The position numbers were made by a program, and so were the translations under genes. This document shows, piece by piece, positions 10,408 to 23,005 of a DNA stretch of 64,000 nucleotides (positions within the stretch are counted from its first letter, which is position 1; every line of letters starts with the position of its first letter). Source of the DNA: Zelopaecilomyces penicillatus (lineage: Eukaryota > Ascomycota > Sordariomycetes > Hypocreales > Pseudodiploosporaceae); the NCBI GenBank assembly GCA_005765155.1, contig VCCP01000006.1:942501-1006500 (forward strand), in the 5' to 3' direction. Under the pieces are notes generated by a model, which saw only the letters and a list, made by a program, of their open reading frames with translations, was not told the DNA's origin and did no database searches.

Positions 10408-11968
10408 ATGTCTCTATCCAACAAGCTGTCCATCAACGACGTCGACGTCAAGGGCAAGAGGGTCTTGATCCGAGTGAGTGCAGATTGCCCCACCATTGGT
10501 TGCATCGTTGAGGGGGTGGGAAATGATGACGATGTTGCTGCTCTTCAAGCTTTGCTACAAGAGCACTGTGGCCCAGAAGAAGCGGCATCTCATGAGTTGG
10601 TTTGGATATTGCAGCAATGTTGAAGAGAAGAGAAGACTACCGACATAAGCCTGGCTAACCAATCTGTTTTCTTTCATTATGTATTCTAGGTCGACTTCAA
10701 TGTGCCTCTCGATGATAAGAAGAACATCACCAACAACCAGCGCATCGCTGGCGCCGTTCCCACCATCAAGCACGCCCTGGACAATGGCGCCAAGGCCGTT
10801 ATCCTCATGTCCCATCTTGGCCGCCCCGACGGCGCTGTGAATGCCGAATATTCGCTTAAGCCCGTGGTTTCCGAGCTAGAGAAGCTTTTGGGCAAGTCCG
10901 TCACATTTGCACCGGATTGTGTCGGCCCCGAGGTTGAGGAGATTGTCAACAAGGCCGAGAATGGCTCGGTTGTGCTCCTTGAGAACCTGCGTTTCCACAT
11001 TGAGGAGGAGGGCAGCGCCAAGGATGCGAGCGGCAACAAGGTCAAGGCCGACAAGGCCAAGGTCGATGAGTTCCGTAAGGGTCTGACGGCTCTGGGAGAT
11101 GTCTTTGTCAGTAAGTTGATTTTAATTTCACCTCCTCCATCATGTCACTTCCTGTCACTCGAATTTCGCGCCGATCAAGTCTAAAAGTACATGTACTTTA
11201 GATGACGCTTTTGGCACTGCTCATCGTGCCCACTCCTCCATGGTCGGTGTCGACCTGCCTCAGAAGGCTGCCGGCTTCCTCATGAAGAAGGAGCTGGACT
11301 ACTTTGCCAAGGTCCTCGAGTCTCCCCAGCGACCCTTCCTAGCCATCCTGGGCGGTGCCAAGGTGTCGGACAAGATCAAGCTCATCGACAACTTGCTTGA
11401 CCAGGTCAATACTCTGGTCATCTGCGGCGGCATGGCTTTCACTTTCAAGAAGGTCATTGACAACATGCAAATTGGCAACTCCCTCTTCGATGAGGCCGGC
11501 TCCAAGACCGTTGAGAAGATTATGATCAAGGCCAAGGAGAAGAATGTCAAGGTTGTGCTGCCTGTTGACTTCATCACCGCCGACAAATTCAGCAAGGATG
11601 CCGAGACTGGCAAAGCCGATGATGCTTCTGGCATCCCCGACGGCTGGATGGGCCTGGATTGTGGTGAGAAGTCTGTCAAGCTGTTCAAAGAGGCAATCGA
11701 CGAGTCCAAGACTATTCTGTGGAACGGCCCTGCCGGTGTCTTCGAATTCGAAAAATTCGCCAAGGGAACCAAGGATACTCTCGACGCTGCCGTCGAGGCC
11801 TGCAAGAATGGCAAGATTGTCATCATCGGCGGTGGTGACACCGCCACTGTTGCTGCCAAGTACAAGGTTGAGGATCAGCTGAGCCATGTGTCCACTGGTG
11901 GCGGTGCCAGCCTCGAGCTCCTGGAAGGCAAGGAGTTGCCTGGCGTGACTGCCCTGTCGAGTAAGTAA
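10408..11968 (+). CDS. pgk1: Phosphoglycerate kinase
   Basis: Exons 10408-10473, 10690-11110 and 11202-11968 encode 417 aa, the usual length. The enzyme makes ATP from 1,3-bisphosphoglycerate and ADP in cytosolic glycolysis, and runs in reverse in gluconeogenesis. The N-domain shows VDFNVPLDD (first residues of exon 2) and SHLGRPDG; LENLRFHIEEEG follows, and NDAFGTAHRAHSS spans the second intron. The C-domain shows LAILGGAKVSDKI, ICGGMAFTF, WNGPAGVFEF and IIGGGDTATVA, the nucleotide-binding elements. Intron 1, after codon 22, is 216 bp, long for this window, and could hold expression signals. Strong codon bias leaves a long stop-free antisense frame, which I do not treat as a gene. Confidence 0.98.
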
Positions 11969-12336
11969 ATCATACTCGGATTTAAACAAAATGGAACCTA
12001 TTGATGACGGGGGATGGTGCAAAAAATAAAGATTGGCATAAGGCGCCCCGTCTGTAGCCCGGAAATACCTACATATATATACATATACACCATGACGCAG
12101 TAAGGTCGAAAATGAAAATTTAAAGTAGTCAGCAAAGTTGGAAACGGGCTTTCCAAGAGGGAGAAAGCTCTTGATCACATCGCAGTGACGTAAAATGCAT
12201 GTTTCAGAGAAATCACGTATACCAATCGGCTCCATGTAACATGCGATGCGCCATGTAGTTCATTAGGGTTCCCGTTTTATGTTTCAGAGCGACTTGTTTT
12301 CTGCCTAGTCTCCTAGTTTCCTAATCGTCTTCATCT
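11969..12336. other. Convergent 3' region between pgk1 and sem1
   Basis: About 370 bases shared by two convergent 3' ends. There is a short AT-repeat-like stretch near 12065-12090 and no gene. Confidence 0.6.
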
Positions 12337-12900
12337 TCACCTTCGCTTCGAAGCTTCCACCTTCTTCAGCTCCTCCCTGTTTTCATGATGTTAGTATCTC
12401 TTTTGATCCGTGTACGATGCGTTTGCATAATCGGCAAAAACGGGGGGCTTTCAGAAAATCGCCAAGGGCAGATCAAGGAGAAACCCACTTAAGCTGTGTT
12501 GAGAAGTCATCGGTCGTATCGTCGTCATCCCAGCTCTCCTCCCACAGATGCTTGGTCGCGCCATTTCCCTGTGCCGCCTCGGTCTGGTCCTCGGGCCAAT
12601 CTATATGTGAGATACCAAGGTTAGCTTGGCTAGATGGGAAGCTCCGTTATTGCATTTGTTTTCGTAGGTATCGGTTCATTTAGGCGCTGTCTGCTGACAA
12701 ACTATAGTGGTGGAAAAGCGCTCGGGAGGAAGAGACTGATAATCCCCAAGGTAACCAAAGAGAGAGAGAGTAGAGCCCATACCATCAACAGGGAAGTCTT
12801 CAAACTCGTCGTCCTCGCCCAGGACGGCCGGCTTCTGCTCGGGCTTTTGCTGCTCGGTAGGCTGCTCGGGCTCGATGGGCTTGGTTTCTGAGGACGTCAT
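12337..12900 (-). CDS. sem1: 26S proteasome regulatory subunit SEM1/DSS1
   Basis: Three exons on the minus strand (12783-12900, 12489-12600, 12337-12376) give 89 aa. SEM1 is a tiny, disordered acidic protein of the proteasome lid. It also joins the TREX-2 mRNA export complex and binds BRCA2-like proteins. The hallmarks are all present: an acidic, aromatic box EDDEFEDFPVDDWP split by intron 1, a second box HLWEESWDDDD, and a basic helical C-terminus with LKEELKKVEA followed by SKRR. Exon junctions restore these motifs exactly, which fixes the intron choice. The acidic boxes bridge Rpn3 and Rpn7 in the yeast lid. The N-terminus is a Pro/Glu/Gln-rich extension. Confidence 0.95.
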
Positions 12901-14181
12901 GGCTTTGTGAGTGGGTGGTTTAGCAGGATGTAAAGCGGTTGGTCTGGATTTATTGGGTAGAAAGATTGGATAAAGAAGAGCGCGGCCAAAACTGGACGCA
13001 ATCGGGAGTGGAGGGCGGTTTGGGTCGAATGCCGGTGGTCGGATGTTGGAGGGGTGAGGCTTGTTTGGATGGCGGCAATGGAAGCTTGCTACGGTATTCG
13101 GTTTATTGTGGACTGATAGAAAGGTAGGTACGTACTTCTTACTGAAGGAGAGCAAGGTACTCGTAGGGGACTGGAGCCTTGCGGCTATAGCTGGGGCTTG
13201 GTGGAAGGCTGGAGGTGGCGGGTGCGGAAGAATGCTTGGCCGTTAGTCCGGCGCGTCTCTAGATTAGGAGGAACTTGGGAGTTGTCCCAAGCGGAATTAA
13301 GTCAAGCTTTCATCTAATTGATCAAATTGAAAAAAGTCAATTGGCGCAACTGGATACCAGCTGCAAGGGACCGTTTCTTGGCAACCAATGGCGAGAGAAT
13401 TGATTTTCACTCTGTTGAGTTGGTGTTCTAATACCTAACCCCCCTAGGCTTCATTGAGCTTCAGCACTTTAATGCTTGTAAAGTGCTTTAAATGTCTAGC
13501 CGATTTGGAGAATCCGCGAGCCGTTTTGCGTCCTTGAGCCAGCGGAGGTTAACTCCGATTCCTAGGTTGTAACTCTCAGTCTGGGGTGGTAGCCATGTGT
13601 CTACATATGACTGATGGCAGATGTACATATCCAACTTATACGAATATGCATTCCTTCAACTGCAACATGGATGCAACATCATGGACCGCCACTGACGCCA
13701 AAAGATGACCTCAGCCAACCCACGTACAAACTGTGCTTGCACTTTGCCTTGATACTCCTAGCTGTCTTCACTGTGTCATTGTCTCCTGGTTACTATCATC
13801 GTGAATTGGCCATTTTACACTGTTGAAACCTCCTACTTGTCCGTTTTCAATTATTGTCCCTGCTCACCTGCCATTTTCGTCGTGCTCCTCTTTTGGCCAT
13901 TCCTGCGACGTCATCCCAAACAAGGCTGTGTGCTGAGCCACACTGTGCATCAAACCAGCTAAGAAACACTTCCTACCGGCCGGCCGGTGCACCCGAGCAA
14001 GTGAATATTGCCTGGATGGAGAGGAATTGAGTAACCGAAAAGACGGACAGCGTAGCCTTGTGACTTCCACCTTGCACAGCGAAGCCTCAAGTTGCTTTTG
14101 GCTGCCAGGATACGCTTGGCCTCACTTTCCTGTCTCTCACGACACTGCTTCAAAGCGACATATTCAGAACAGCTTACCACC
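12901..14181. other. Divergent promoter region between sem1 and iml2
   Basis: 1.3 kb between divergent genes. I see no gene. The frame upstream of 14182 is open from 14092, but its codons look like leader. Confidence 0.6.
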
Positions 14182-16407
14182 ATGAGCCGCCTTGGAGGAT
14201 GGTTCCGCTCCAGCGGGAAACCTCAAAGTCGTAGTGTCAGTCCCTCGACTGCCGACAGCATCGCCAAGGAGAGGGAAAGCCTCGCCGATGCCATGAAATG
14301 GGCGGAACTCATCATGAATGACGATATCGACAGCGCCGGGGAGAGGCTGCTTCAGGGAGACTCGGCCTTTCATGATATGGGCTCCGCTGTTACCTTTTTC
14401 ATGCGCTCAATTCTAGGGTTCGAGAAGGAAGTCATGACGGAGACTAACAACATGCTGGTTGAATGCGAGACAAGGGCTTGGGCCGACCTTAAGCATGCGC
14501 AAAAGCGCGGCCCTCACAGTCAAGGCAACAAGGTATACCCGCCTGGGACTGAATACGAACTTGTCATTGCCGAGACGCAGCTCATGGGTGCTGTTGTTGG
14601 TGTTTTGCATGAAAGCCTGGTGGAGGCGATGAAGAGTTTCTACAAATTGCGGAAAGCGTTTATTACACTTGATGCCATTATTGCCTCTGAATCAAAATTT
14701 CTGGGGCAGCAGACGCCAAGCCGGCCGACAACGCCTCTGTCCCTGACTAGTTCGACACCTGGTATTATTAATGGCGAGAAGAATGCGGATGTCGAGAAAC
14801 GCAAAGAAGACTCAGATAGCAGCGACTCTGAGCTGTTTGTTGACGCCAAGGAAACTCTATCAGGGATGCAAACACCCTTCGAAATTAGGGTCACAAGTCC
14901 TGGAAATGAAACTAAAATGGCAGACTTGAGCATCTCGAGCTCCCGAGCTCCGTCTCCTTTACCTCCCAAGTCCAAACATACGGATTTAAGTCCAGAGGTC
15001 GAGTTTGAAGATTCTATCGACGCCTTCATCCACTCTGGCGCAAACATGTGCTTCGGAATTCTGTTATTGATTCTAAGTCTTGTCCCGCCTTCCTTCTCCC
15101 GAGTTCTATCCATTGTGGGCTTTCGTGGGGACCGTGCTCGAAGTGTGAAGATGCTGTGGAGATCTGCTAGTCACCCCAATTTAAATGGAGCGGTATCTGG
15201 GATGATGTTGCTTGTTTTCTACAACGGCCTCCTTGGGGCTGCGGATATTTTACCTCACGAGAAAGACTATGACGATGATGCAGAAGCGGTGGGGGCCCCT
15301 AGGAAGAAATGCGAACTGTTACTTGCAGAAATGAGATCCCGCTATCCTGATTCCAGACTGTGGCGGGTGGAGGAAGCGAGGATGTTGGCGACTGATAGAG
15401 ACTTGTCAAAAGCGATTGCATTGCTAACAGAGGGGAAAGAGTCAAAAATGAAACAAGTCACTGCATTGAATAATTTCGAGTTGTCTATTAATGGCATGGC
15501 AGCACAGAACTGGGTTCTGATGCGGGATACGTTCCTTGGGTGTTTGGAGGTCAATGATTGGAGTCCATCCATGTATTATTACATGGCTGGATGCGCGTCT
15601 TTGGAGCTCTACAGAGACGCTTTTCATAATGGTGACGAGAATGAAGCCCGGCGACAAAAGATAAAGACTGAAGAATTTCTACGCAAATCTCCCACAGTAA
15701 CGGGAAAGAAACGTTTTATGGCCCGGCAATTGCCTCTGGAGACCTTTTTGCAACTCAGGGTTCAGAAGTGGGAGGCAAGATCCAAAGAGCTGAAAATTGA
15801 TTTGGCAGATGCGATTGGGTCAAGTCCGGCTTTAGAGATGTGCTACATTTGGAATGCGCAAAAGCGTATGGGTATAGAAGAGTTGGAAAAGGGGTTGAGC
15901 AACCTGAAGTGGGAGAGGGGCACTGCGTCAAGAGAACTGGCGGAGAAAATAAAGGCAGATAAAAGCGAGATGGCCGTCTGGGCTGTGAGCATGGCATCCT
16001 TATTGCGTGGGTTGGGGAGGTTAAACGAAGCCAAAACTGTGTTGGAGGAACATGTTTTGCCACATGACAAGTAAGCGGTTTCCCAAGCAAAAATTCCAAT
16101 GCTGCGTATACAGTGAGAGTTACTGACACAACAGTCTAGATCAACGTTCAAGGCAGTGGCATGTGACGACTACGTTCTCCCGTCTGCGATTTATGAACTT
16201 GGGGCCATTGCTTGGGCGGAGTGCTGCTCGCCTCCCGAAAAGGACGAGAAGGAAGTGGCGCAGTACAGGTGTGCAAAGATGGAAGAGTGCGAGGAGCAGC
16301 TCAACAAGGTCAAAAGCTGGGAGGCATTTGTAATTGACACTCGAATTGGGCTGAGGGCTCAGAGTGGGTTGGAAACTCTTAAGTGGTTCCGCAACAAGAT
16401 GGGGTAG
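14182..16407 (+). CDS. iml2: Mitochondrial outer-membrane protein IML2
   Basis: Exons 14182-16070 and 16140-16407 encode 718 aa. IML2 belongs to the TTC39/IML2 family of TPR-like proteins and is linked in yeast to clearance of protein inclusions through lipid-droplet and mitochondrial contacts. Seen here are an N-terminal family block with ALITLDAII-like helices, a disordered Ser/Thr/Pro-rich insert at about residues 180-275, then HSGANMCFGILLLILSLVPPSFSRVLSIVGFRGDR, the family's membrane-associated signature. TPR-like helices follow to the end. The start at MSRLGGWFRSS sits in a good ACCACCATG context, 30 codons inside the longer open frame. The acceptor at TCTAG restores frame as HDK-STFKAVACDDYV. 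Confidence 0.92.
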
Positions 16408-16780
16408 AAGTAAGGGGGATGGTTTGCGTGATGCGAAGAAACAACATGACAGAATTTTGGCGTTAGAACCAACAGCCTAGATGTGTTGAATGCAGAGCTT
16501 TATACAATAAATAAGGACATATTCACGAGGAGGAACTACATTAGTTCTTTAACGTAATAAGTAGCTAAATTAAGAGCAAAACTTAAATCTCGCTTAGAAC
16601 AAAACAGACAAATAATTCAAGAAAACAGGGATATCAAACACAGTAAAGAAATGACTCCGGTTGCTTAACTTCCCTAGACCTAGCTTCGCCATTGCTACCC
16701 CAACCAAAATTGCAGAACAGATGCCGTTGTTCAATTCAAAGAGATGTTCCAGAATACTTTCCTCGGCCCGCCGAGTTCAT
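16408..16780. other. Convergent intergenic region
   Basis: About 370 bases of AT-rich 3' DNA between two convergent genes; nothing else is seen. Confidence 0.6.
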
Positions 16781-17860
16781 CTATTTCTGCTTCCCTCCCA
16801 TACCCCGGGCAGCTGCCTGCTCAAAATGAGCCTTTGAAGCCCTGGCTTTAAGTTCTCGAAGAATATCTCCGCCCTGACTTGTCTTGTAAATCCAGTCCAG
16901 AACGCCCCAAGACCCAAAGTTGGTCGTGCCCTTGCTGGCGTAATGGATCGCTGTGCTCTTTGCGACCCCTCTCCAGACCATACCTGGGAGAATAGTGTAT
17001 CCGCACATGGAAATTGTTTCTTCAATGATGCAGATAGTGACGAAGATGAAATAGGTGATTAGGTGTGAGCGTAGGGCTAGGGCTGGGAGATAGATGGGCA
17101 GCAGGTGGTGGAGGAAGATGGGGAATGGGTGGTCTGTCATGAGCATGAGACTGAATGGGGATGCGCGCCTGTGGTGGTGATAGCGAACATGTTCTTCAGT
17201 GACGGCTTCTGGTCCGTGGAGGAATTGGCGATGGATGTAGTCGCGACAAACTTGACGGGCGAGAATGAGTATGAGAATTTGCTTGGCCATGAGCCACAAG
17301 GGCGGCAAGGTTGTGCTGGCATCAAATGCGGATTGTCGACGCACAAACTGGAAACAGTAAGTAAGAATGCCCTCAGTGGCTGTCACAACAACGAGATTGA
17401 ACAGCGCGAGGCCTAGGAGCTTGCACAGCTCGCGGGGGTGTCGCGGAGGTAGACTGGCACGGCCGCAATATTTGATATGCTCCGTGAGGTTAGGAGGTAT
17501 AATGACATCAAAAACCAGAGAAACAAGAGAAGGGATGAGCCAAAAGACAACGCGGATGGCAAATGTGCCACCGATGTGAACGAGAAACGGCGAGTGGGAC
17601 AGCACAAGGACGGCCCAGGTCATGTTGAAGAGGAGGACGTTGAGCGAGGTAGACCATGTAGCGAGAGAAGGGGATAGAAGATAGGACATGATGGGTTTTG
17701 AGAGAATGAGCTTCATGATGGGACACGGGTCGACGCGATTGTTGTAGAGTAAGCTGATGCTGGATGATGATGTTCCGTTTGTAGCGGAGAGTGTAGCTGC
17801 GGCTGTTTTGTTGATTGCGTCTTGAGTTTGAGAGACCAGTTCCTTGAACGGCCAGACCAT
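16781..17860 (-). CDS. Fatty-acid-hydroxylase-superfamily membrane protein with eroded His boxes
   Basis: Single exon, 359 aa, with several hydrophobic segments from about residue 60. It aligns with the fungal sterol desaturase/fatty acid hydroxylase superfamily, di-iron membrane enzymes of the ER. The first box is HRQFLH (H-x4-H). The second is HVRYHHHRRASPF followed by a DHPFP element, and the third region reads AIHYASKGTTNFGSWGVLDWIYKT. The NFG...W.D.I.KT ending is typical of the family. However, box 2 does not show the usual HxxHH spacing, and box 3 lacks the expected histidine pair after the first His. It is therefore probably an altered or inactive member; substrate unknown. Confidence 0.75.
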   Translation of the reverse strand: MVWPFKELVSQTQDAINKTAAATLSATNGTSSSSISLLYNNRVDPCPIMKLILSKPIMSYLLSPSLATWSTSLNVLLFNMTWAVLVLSHSPFLVHIGGTFAIRVVFWLIPSLVSLVFDVIIPPNLTEHIKYCGRASLPPRHPRELCKLLGLALFNLVVVTATEGILTYCFQFVRRQSAFDASTTLPPLWLMAKQILILILARQVCRDYIHRQFLHGPEAVTEEHVRYHHHRRASPFSLMLMTDHPFPIFLHHLLPIYLPALALRSHLITYFIFVTICIIEETISMCGYTILPGMVWRGVAKSTAIHYASKGTTNFGSWGVLDWIYKTSQGGDILRELKARASKAHFEQAAARGMGGKQK

Positions 17861-18427
17861 TGTGTGTAGCTAGGCTATTGGATAGGGGTGTTTTTTTTTT
17901 TTGTAATGGTATGAAGTTGGAAAAATGTCAGTTGTGATGGGGTTTATAGAGGCATGTGGACGAGTAGCATTATATAGCATGAGGGTGCTATTTCTCTTTT
18001 GCTTGGTGTTGTTTGGGATATGCTGTTGATTACAATAAAGATGCGGTTGAAAGATGTGTTGAGCATTGTTTGCTGTTGAAACAAGGGGGCTGAATTCGGG
18101 ATGAAAGGTACGAATGCTGATATGAACAAGGCGTTTGGCGACAAACGTGCTGTTGTCTGTAGTTGCATGTAATTGTGTTAGAAAGATTGATTAAGCATAG
18201 GGATACTCGTCTGGTGGTCTGTGTCTGGCTATTGTTGGACTGTGAAAGGCAAAACGACCGAGACACAAAGAATAGAGAGAGTTGCAAAGTGAAAGAAACA
18301 TCATCATTATGGCATTAAGAGTTGACTCGATATCTAGTCTCTATTATATCTCTATGTCTGTTTTTATCCCATCCGTTGTATGCATAAACGCCACAAAAAC
18401 AAAAACAAAAGATGAAAAGATGACAAA
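17861..18427. other. Intergenic region between two minus-strand genes
   Basis: Promoter of the hydroxylase-family gene and 3' region of the MFS gene. It has a T10-12 tract near 17890 and no gene. Confidence 0.6.
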
Positions 18428-19666
18428 CTAAAAATTCACTTTCAATCCCCAGCCCGCAACCACACCGCGAGTTATGTATAGAACAACCGCAGCGGCGGCG
18501 TAAAAGGCGCCTGAGAACAATATCATTCCCGAGTATGACCCGTTTTCGGCCTTTAGCATAGCACCGGCGATGGGGAGGCCGATCAAGACACCGAAGCTGG
18601 AGATGAAGAAGGCAGTGCCGCTCCGCTTGCCGTAGTCTTCGATCTTGCAGACGCGGCTGATGCAAACGGGAGTGATGCTGATGGTGGCGCCGGACCAGAA
18701 ACCAAAGAGTACAGCGAAGGAGGTGATGGCGGCTTCGCTGCTGCCGGCGGTGTACCAGAGAGCGTAGATGAGGGCGGCGCAGACGACGGAAGTGACGCCG
18801 AGGACGTTGAAGCAGCCGAAACGGTCGGCGACGAAGCCGGGTAGGGCACGGCCTGGGATGGCGCCGACGTTGACGAGGGCGTTGAGGAGGAAGGCTGTGT
18901 GAGTGTCGAGTCCGGCGTGGATGGCGTAGGAGGAGATGTAGGTGTAGGGGATGAGGACGGCGAACTCGACGAGGAAGACGGCAGCAGTAGTGAGGCAGTA
19001 TGAGACGTCGCGCAGGGCGGCGAGGTCGATGGCAGCGCCGGCGTTTTTGTTATGAGGGAGTCTCTTGCGCATGAAAGCACTGGCGAGAACGCCGGAGGCA
19101 ACACAGGTGAAGCTGATGACGCGCATAGCCCACGCAAAGCCAATCTCAGGGGTCAAGTAAAGCACCATAAGTGGGAATATGATACCGCCAATGCCTCCAG
19201 CCGTACACGCAATACCCGTAGCAAGCGCACGACGCTTACAAAACCACTGTCCAATAACTGCAACAGCCGGATTGAAAAGCAACGAGGCCGAGATACCCCC
19301 CAGCACACCAAAGCACAAGAAAAACTGGTAAAACTCGGTACAGTGGCCCATGAGCATAGTCGACACCACGATGCCAACACTCCCGGGAACAACGAGCCAT
19401 CGCACATCGTGAGCGTCAAATATGGGCCCGACCTGAGCGCCGCAAAAGTAGAGGAAGAAGGCGTAGGAGCTGAAGATCCATCCGATGGTGGACTCGGGGA
19501 GGTGGGAGAGCTCGTTTTCGGCAAGGCGGGCTTGCAGGACGGCGAGGGTGTTGAGGACGCCCATGGAGGAGAGCATGGCAGCCCAGGAGCCTAGGACGAC
19601 GAGCCAGGCGTCTTGGCCGCCTTCGGGGTATGTGAGGAGAGATTCATCGAGGAGAGAGGCTGCCAT
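18428..19666 (-). CDS. MFS transporter, monocarboxylate-transporter-like
   Basis: Single exon, 412 aa, with about 12 predicted transmembrane helices and a very short N-terminus. The opening YPEGGQDAWLVVLGSWAAM is the signature of fungal MCT/MCH-type carriers. GISASLLFNPAVAVIGQWF, KRRALATGIACTAGGIGG and the loop-8 GRALPGFVADRFG motif also match that group. Relatives carry riboflavin (MCH5), other organic compounds, or metabolites from clusters. The substrate here cannot be told. No biosynthetic cluster surrounds the gene. Its promoter faces a 4.9-kb gene-poor block. Confidence 0.9.
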   Translation of the reverse strand: MAASLLDESLLTYPEGGQDAWLVVLGSWAAMLSSMGVLNTLAVLQARLAENELSHLPESTIGWIFSSYAFFLYFCGAQVGPIFDAHDVRWLVVPGSVGIVVSTMLMGHCTEFYQFFLCFGVLGGISASLLFNPAVAVIGQWFCKRRALATGIACTAGGIGGIIFPLMVLYLTPEIGFAWAMRVISFTCVASGVLASAFMRKRLPHNKNAGAAIDLAALRDVSYCLTTAAVFLVEFAVLIPYTYISSYAIHAGLDTHTAFLLNALVNVGAIPGRALPGFVADRFGCFNVLGVTSVVCAALIYALWYTAGSSEAAITSFAVLFGFWSGATISITPVCISRVCKIEDYGKRSGTAFFISSFGVLIGLPIAGAMLKAENGSYSGMILFSGAFYAAAAVVLYITRGVVAGWGLKVNF

Positions 19667-22600
19667 TGTGGTGGTGTTGAAAGGGATGTTTGGTTTAGTT
19701 CACGATGGGTTTGGATAGCATCGTTTTCTGGTTTCGTTACAATTGGTTCAGACGGTCTGTGGGCGAAGAAACACAATTGGATACTGGCAACACAAATTAC
19801 GATAACTAAGAGAAAGCAAAAACTAAAGAAAGAGGGAAACCCATCCCGGTATTATAGGTAGATGCCAGAAACCGATTCCGTCGGTCCACAATAGCCTCCT
19901 CCTCCACCGCCGATGATAGCCAAAGCGGTGGGTCTAGAAGAGAAAAAAAAAACACAGACAGAGAAAGATGCTCCACTAATAAACATTCGATCCGGCACAT
20001 GGCAGTTTTTTTTTTTTCCTTTTCCTTTTCCTGAGCGAGCATACCAAGCATCCAATACCAATTGGGTGAGTTCCGAATCCCGGCGGGTGCGGGTGGTGGG
20101 TGTGGAGCCCAGCGATGAAAAAATAATAAAAATGGGATGGCCACGTCCGGCGGTGATTGTCGGCCGGGTCCGTTGAGGGAGAGGCAACTAACTAGACTAT
20201 GAAAGGCGAATATTAAGCACATGGAATCCATCAATGGTCTAGCTTGGGTGCGTTGAAGTGGAGTTTTTTTATTATTTTACTTTCGATGGGCTTTTTTGGG
20301 GGGGAAGAGTTTGCGGTGAATATTTTTCTTCCGATTGTGGACACTAGAAGGAATTGGTTTGGCTGTTTTTGGCCATGACATGATGTAGGATTGTCCGGCT
20401 AGAAAAGATCCGGCAAGACTTCCCCCTGACCAACAACAAAGAAACGCTGTCCAGACCCGAGATTCAGATCAGATGGGTGTAGGTTCACCGACATCAAGCC
20501 ATCCATCTGGCCAAGAAACAACGGCCGGCACTTGAAGAGGGGAGACTTATGGAAAGCCACCCGCTCGTGTTTCGTTTGGTAGGTTTGAAGTGTTGTGGCA
20601 AGACCTAGCGGGGGTGGATATCGGAAAACTTTTTTTTTTCTGTGGGCTTGTATAGTCTTTTCTCTGCCGGACCGTACGGGCCGGTGGCGCAGGTTCGCAC
20701 CGGCACCGGGGGCCGGGAGACGGGATATAATAATATGTGAGTTGGAGTGAACGGAACGCTGCCGAGTTGGCTAAATGCTGCATGTGTATTAGTTAGTAAA
20801 TAGTCAACGAAGTTCTAGGACTTTGAAAACTTGGATATTTCAGTCAATTACAATAATCTGGGTTGTGTTGGCTGAATGTAGGCGTGAGTTGGTTATTGAG
20901 TCATTCATTGCGTGATGACCAACGTCAGGGTTAGGGTAACAATATGCCATGCCACAATACATGCCGGCGCGCTCACTGGCGAGTGCTTATTCAAACTATA
21001 ACTTGTCTTGCTATTATAATTGCTGCCTAGTATTATGGGCAAGTCAGCTGAAAGCCAGATTGATGACATGGCTAAGAAGTAAGGCCGAGCACTGGCAGGT
21101 TGACTTGATCCCCAAGCCTTTATTCCACACTATGTAGTATAATCATCGACAGTCTCTAATTCACTCATGGCCGTCGATAATGGGCAGACACAGCGGAACT
21201 CGGAGATGCACTTCCAGTTCAACCTCCCACGGACCCATGGTTCATACCGAACGCCAAGACCGGAAGACGGTTAGCTGATGGACGTTGGAGGGACAGAGAG
21301 GGTAATGAAAGGTATGCACAAATGTACGGATAGGGATGAGATGCGCAGTACAATGTATGTACAAATTTGTAGGTGTAAATAAATGGCTGTGCTCAGGAAC
21401 AAGGCACATACAATGTCTCACTCGGAAGGCTGGCGGCCTCAGTCTGTGAACCAACTGCACGTCAACGAGTAAGGCTAGACCCCTTGACTCTGACTCGACC
21501 TAATCCGGACCAGTCTACCGTAATATACGGACAACAAAGGAGTTAGCTAGACCGTCTCTGGATTTGTTTGTTCCCCTTGTCCATTATTTCCTTTTTCTTG
21601 TTTTACTCGTTTCCCTTTCCTTTTTCTTTCTTTTTTCCTTCGTATTTGCTTTTCTAGGCTCTTCACCAAGATAGGCCTATTGCGGGCCGCAGAAATTCTG
21701 TGATTAATGTCCGCCCCCAGCCCCTGGATAGCGTGACTGACGAACTTGACCGCGTGTTCTCTGCCCAATGATAACCGCAATTGTCGCGTCTTACAGTATG
21801 CCCTGGTTTTCTTTCCCCCTTTCTGACCTTGTCTGCTTCGTTTCTCGGCTACATACCTACATAGTACAGGGGGAAAATAGGACAAGGCAAACAGACCTCG
21901 AATCTCAACGTCGTCTGACAACGTCTAGGCAGAAGGGGAGAAAACACAAGATTAATCTTTGGTTGCCTCGCACGATGAGCGTGCATTTGTTGCATTGCAC
22001 AACGCCGATGCTGTGAGAAGCATGTGTCTTACAGGCTGACAAAAAAGAACTTGAATGAGCAACTGTCTTGTCTTTGTGTTATGTCTTTGTGTGTGTGTGA
22101 GACGTTTTGTGGTCGGATCTAGGGGTGGGGGTGTGAATGTACGAGGCGAAAGTTTAATGAGCGTTCTAGGGGCTTTTTCTTTTTTTGTTAAACTTTGAGG
22201 GTCGGGCCGTTGGGCGTAATGCAGGTACGGCAAACAAAAGCGGTCTGTCTGACTGGCCTCACACTTTTAATCATTATTCAGACAGTAATAATAGCTAATG
22301 AATGCATGGGAAAACATCGACAGTTGACATCTTCAAGACAAATGTTGACGAAAGAATGGAAGGCTGCAATGGGACAGTTCAATCTGGAGAAGAAATCACG
22401 CACTGTACTGGCTCTCGGACAGACGGTTGCTGGTACAGGATGCTGTGCGCTACACCACTGTAATACGTCCATGCTCAGTGGGGACACCGAGGGCAAATGG
22501 TCATTGCTGCGGCACTCGCACAGTGTAAATGCTGCACAGTATCAACTCATCCGAATACATGTCAATGAGGAGACGATCACGACTTCAAGACAGACACCAC

Positions 22601-23005
22601 GCATTTACCCGTCTCCTAATTTAGTCGTACTAAACTCACTTCCAGCTCTGCTCCCTTTCTTCATCTACCCGATTTGTATGAAACAACACAAAGGCAGATA
22701 GGCTACGTTTTGAGGGTACGTATGGAGGGAGCTTCTCATGGCAACAACAGTGGTAAACAATAGATGGACACATTCCATTCATGGCTGTGGGCAGCCGTTT
22801 CCCAGGCCAACGCCCAACAATGCAATACAATAATACTGTTGATGCCAAAAGGCTTGCACGGTACGGGTACAGTGGATTCACAGCTAGTATGACGATGATC
22901 AATCTCGTTCCTCCACCTCTGTGCTCCGCTCGCCTGTCATCCGTCCCCGTTGGCTGGATTCCCATTGCTGCTACTGGTATCAGACCACTTGCCGGAGACC
23001 CATAG

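Noticed and set aside
11339..12235. 298-codon minus-strand ORF opposite phosphoglycerate kinase
   Set aside because: It lies antisense to a highly codon-biased gene; strong bias leaves the opposite frame free of stops. The translation shows no domain.
20926..20940. Telomere-like GGGTTAGGGT
   Set aside because: Fewer than two units and no array; expected by chance.
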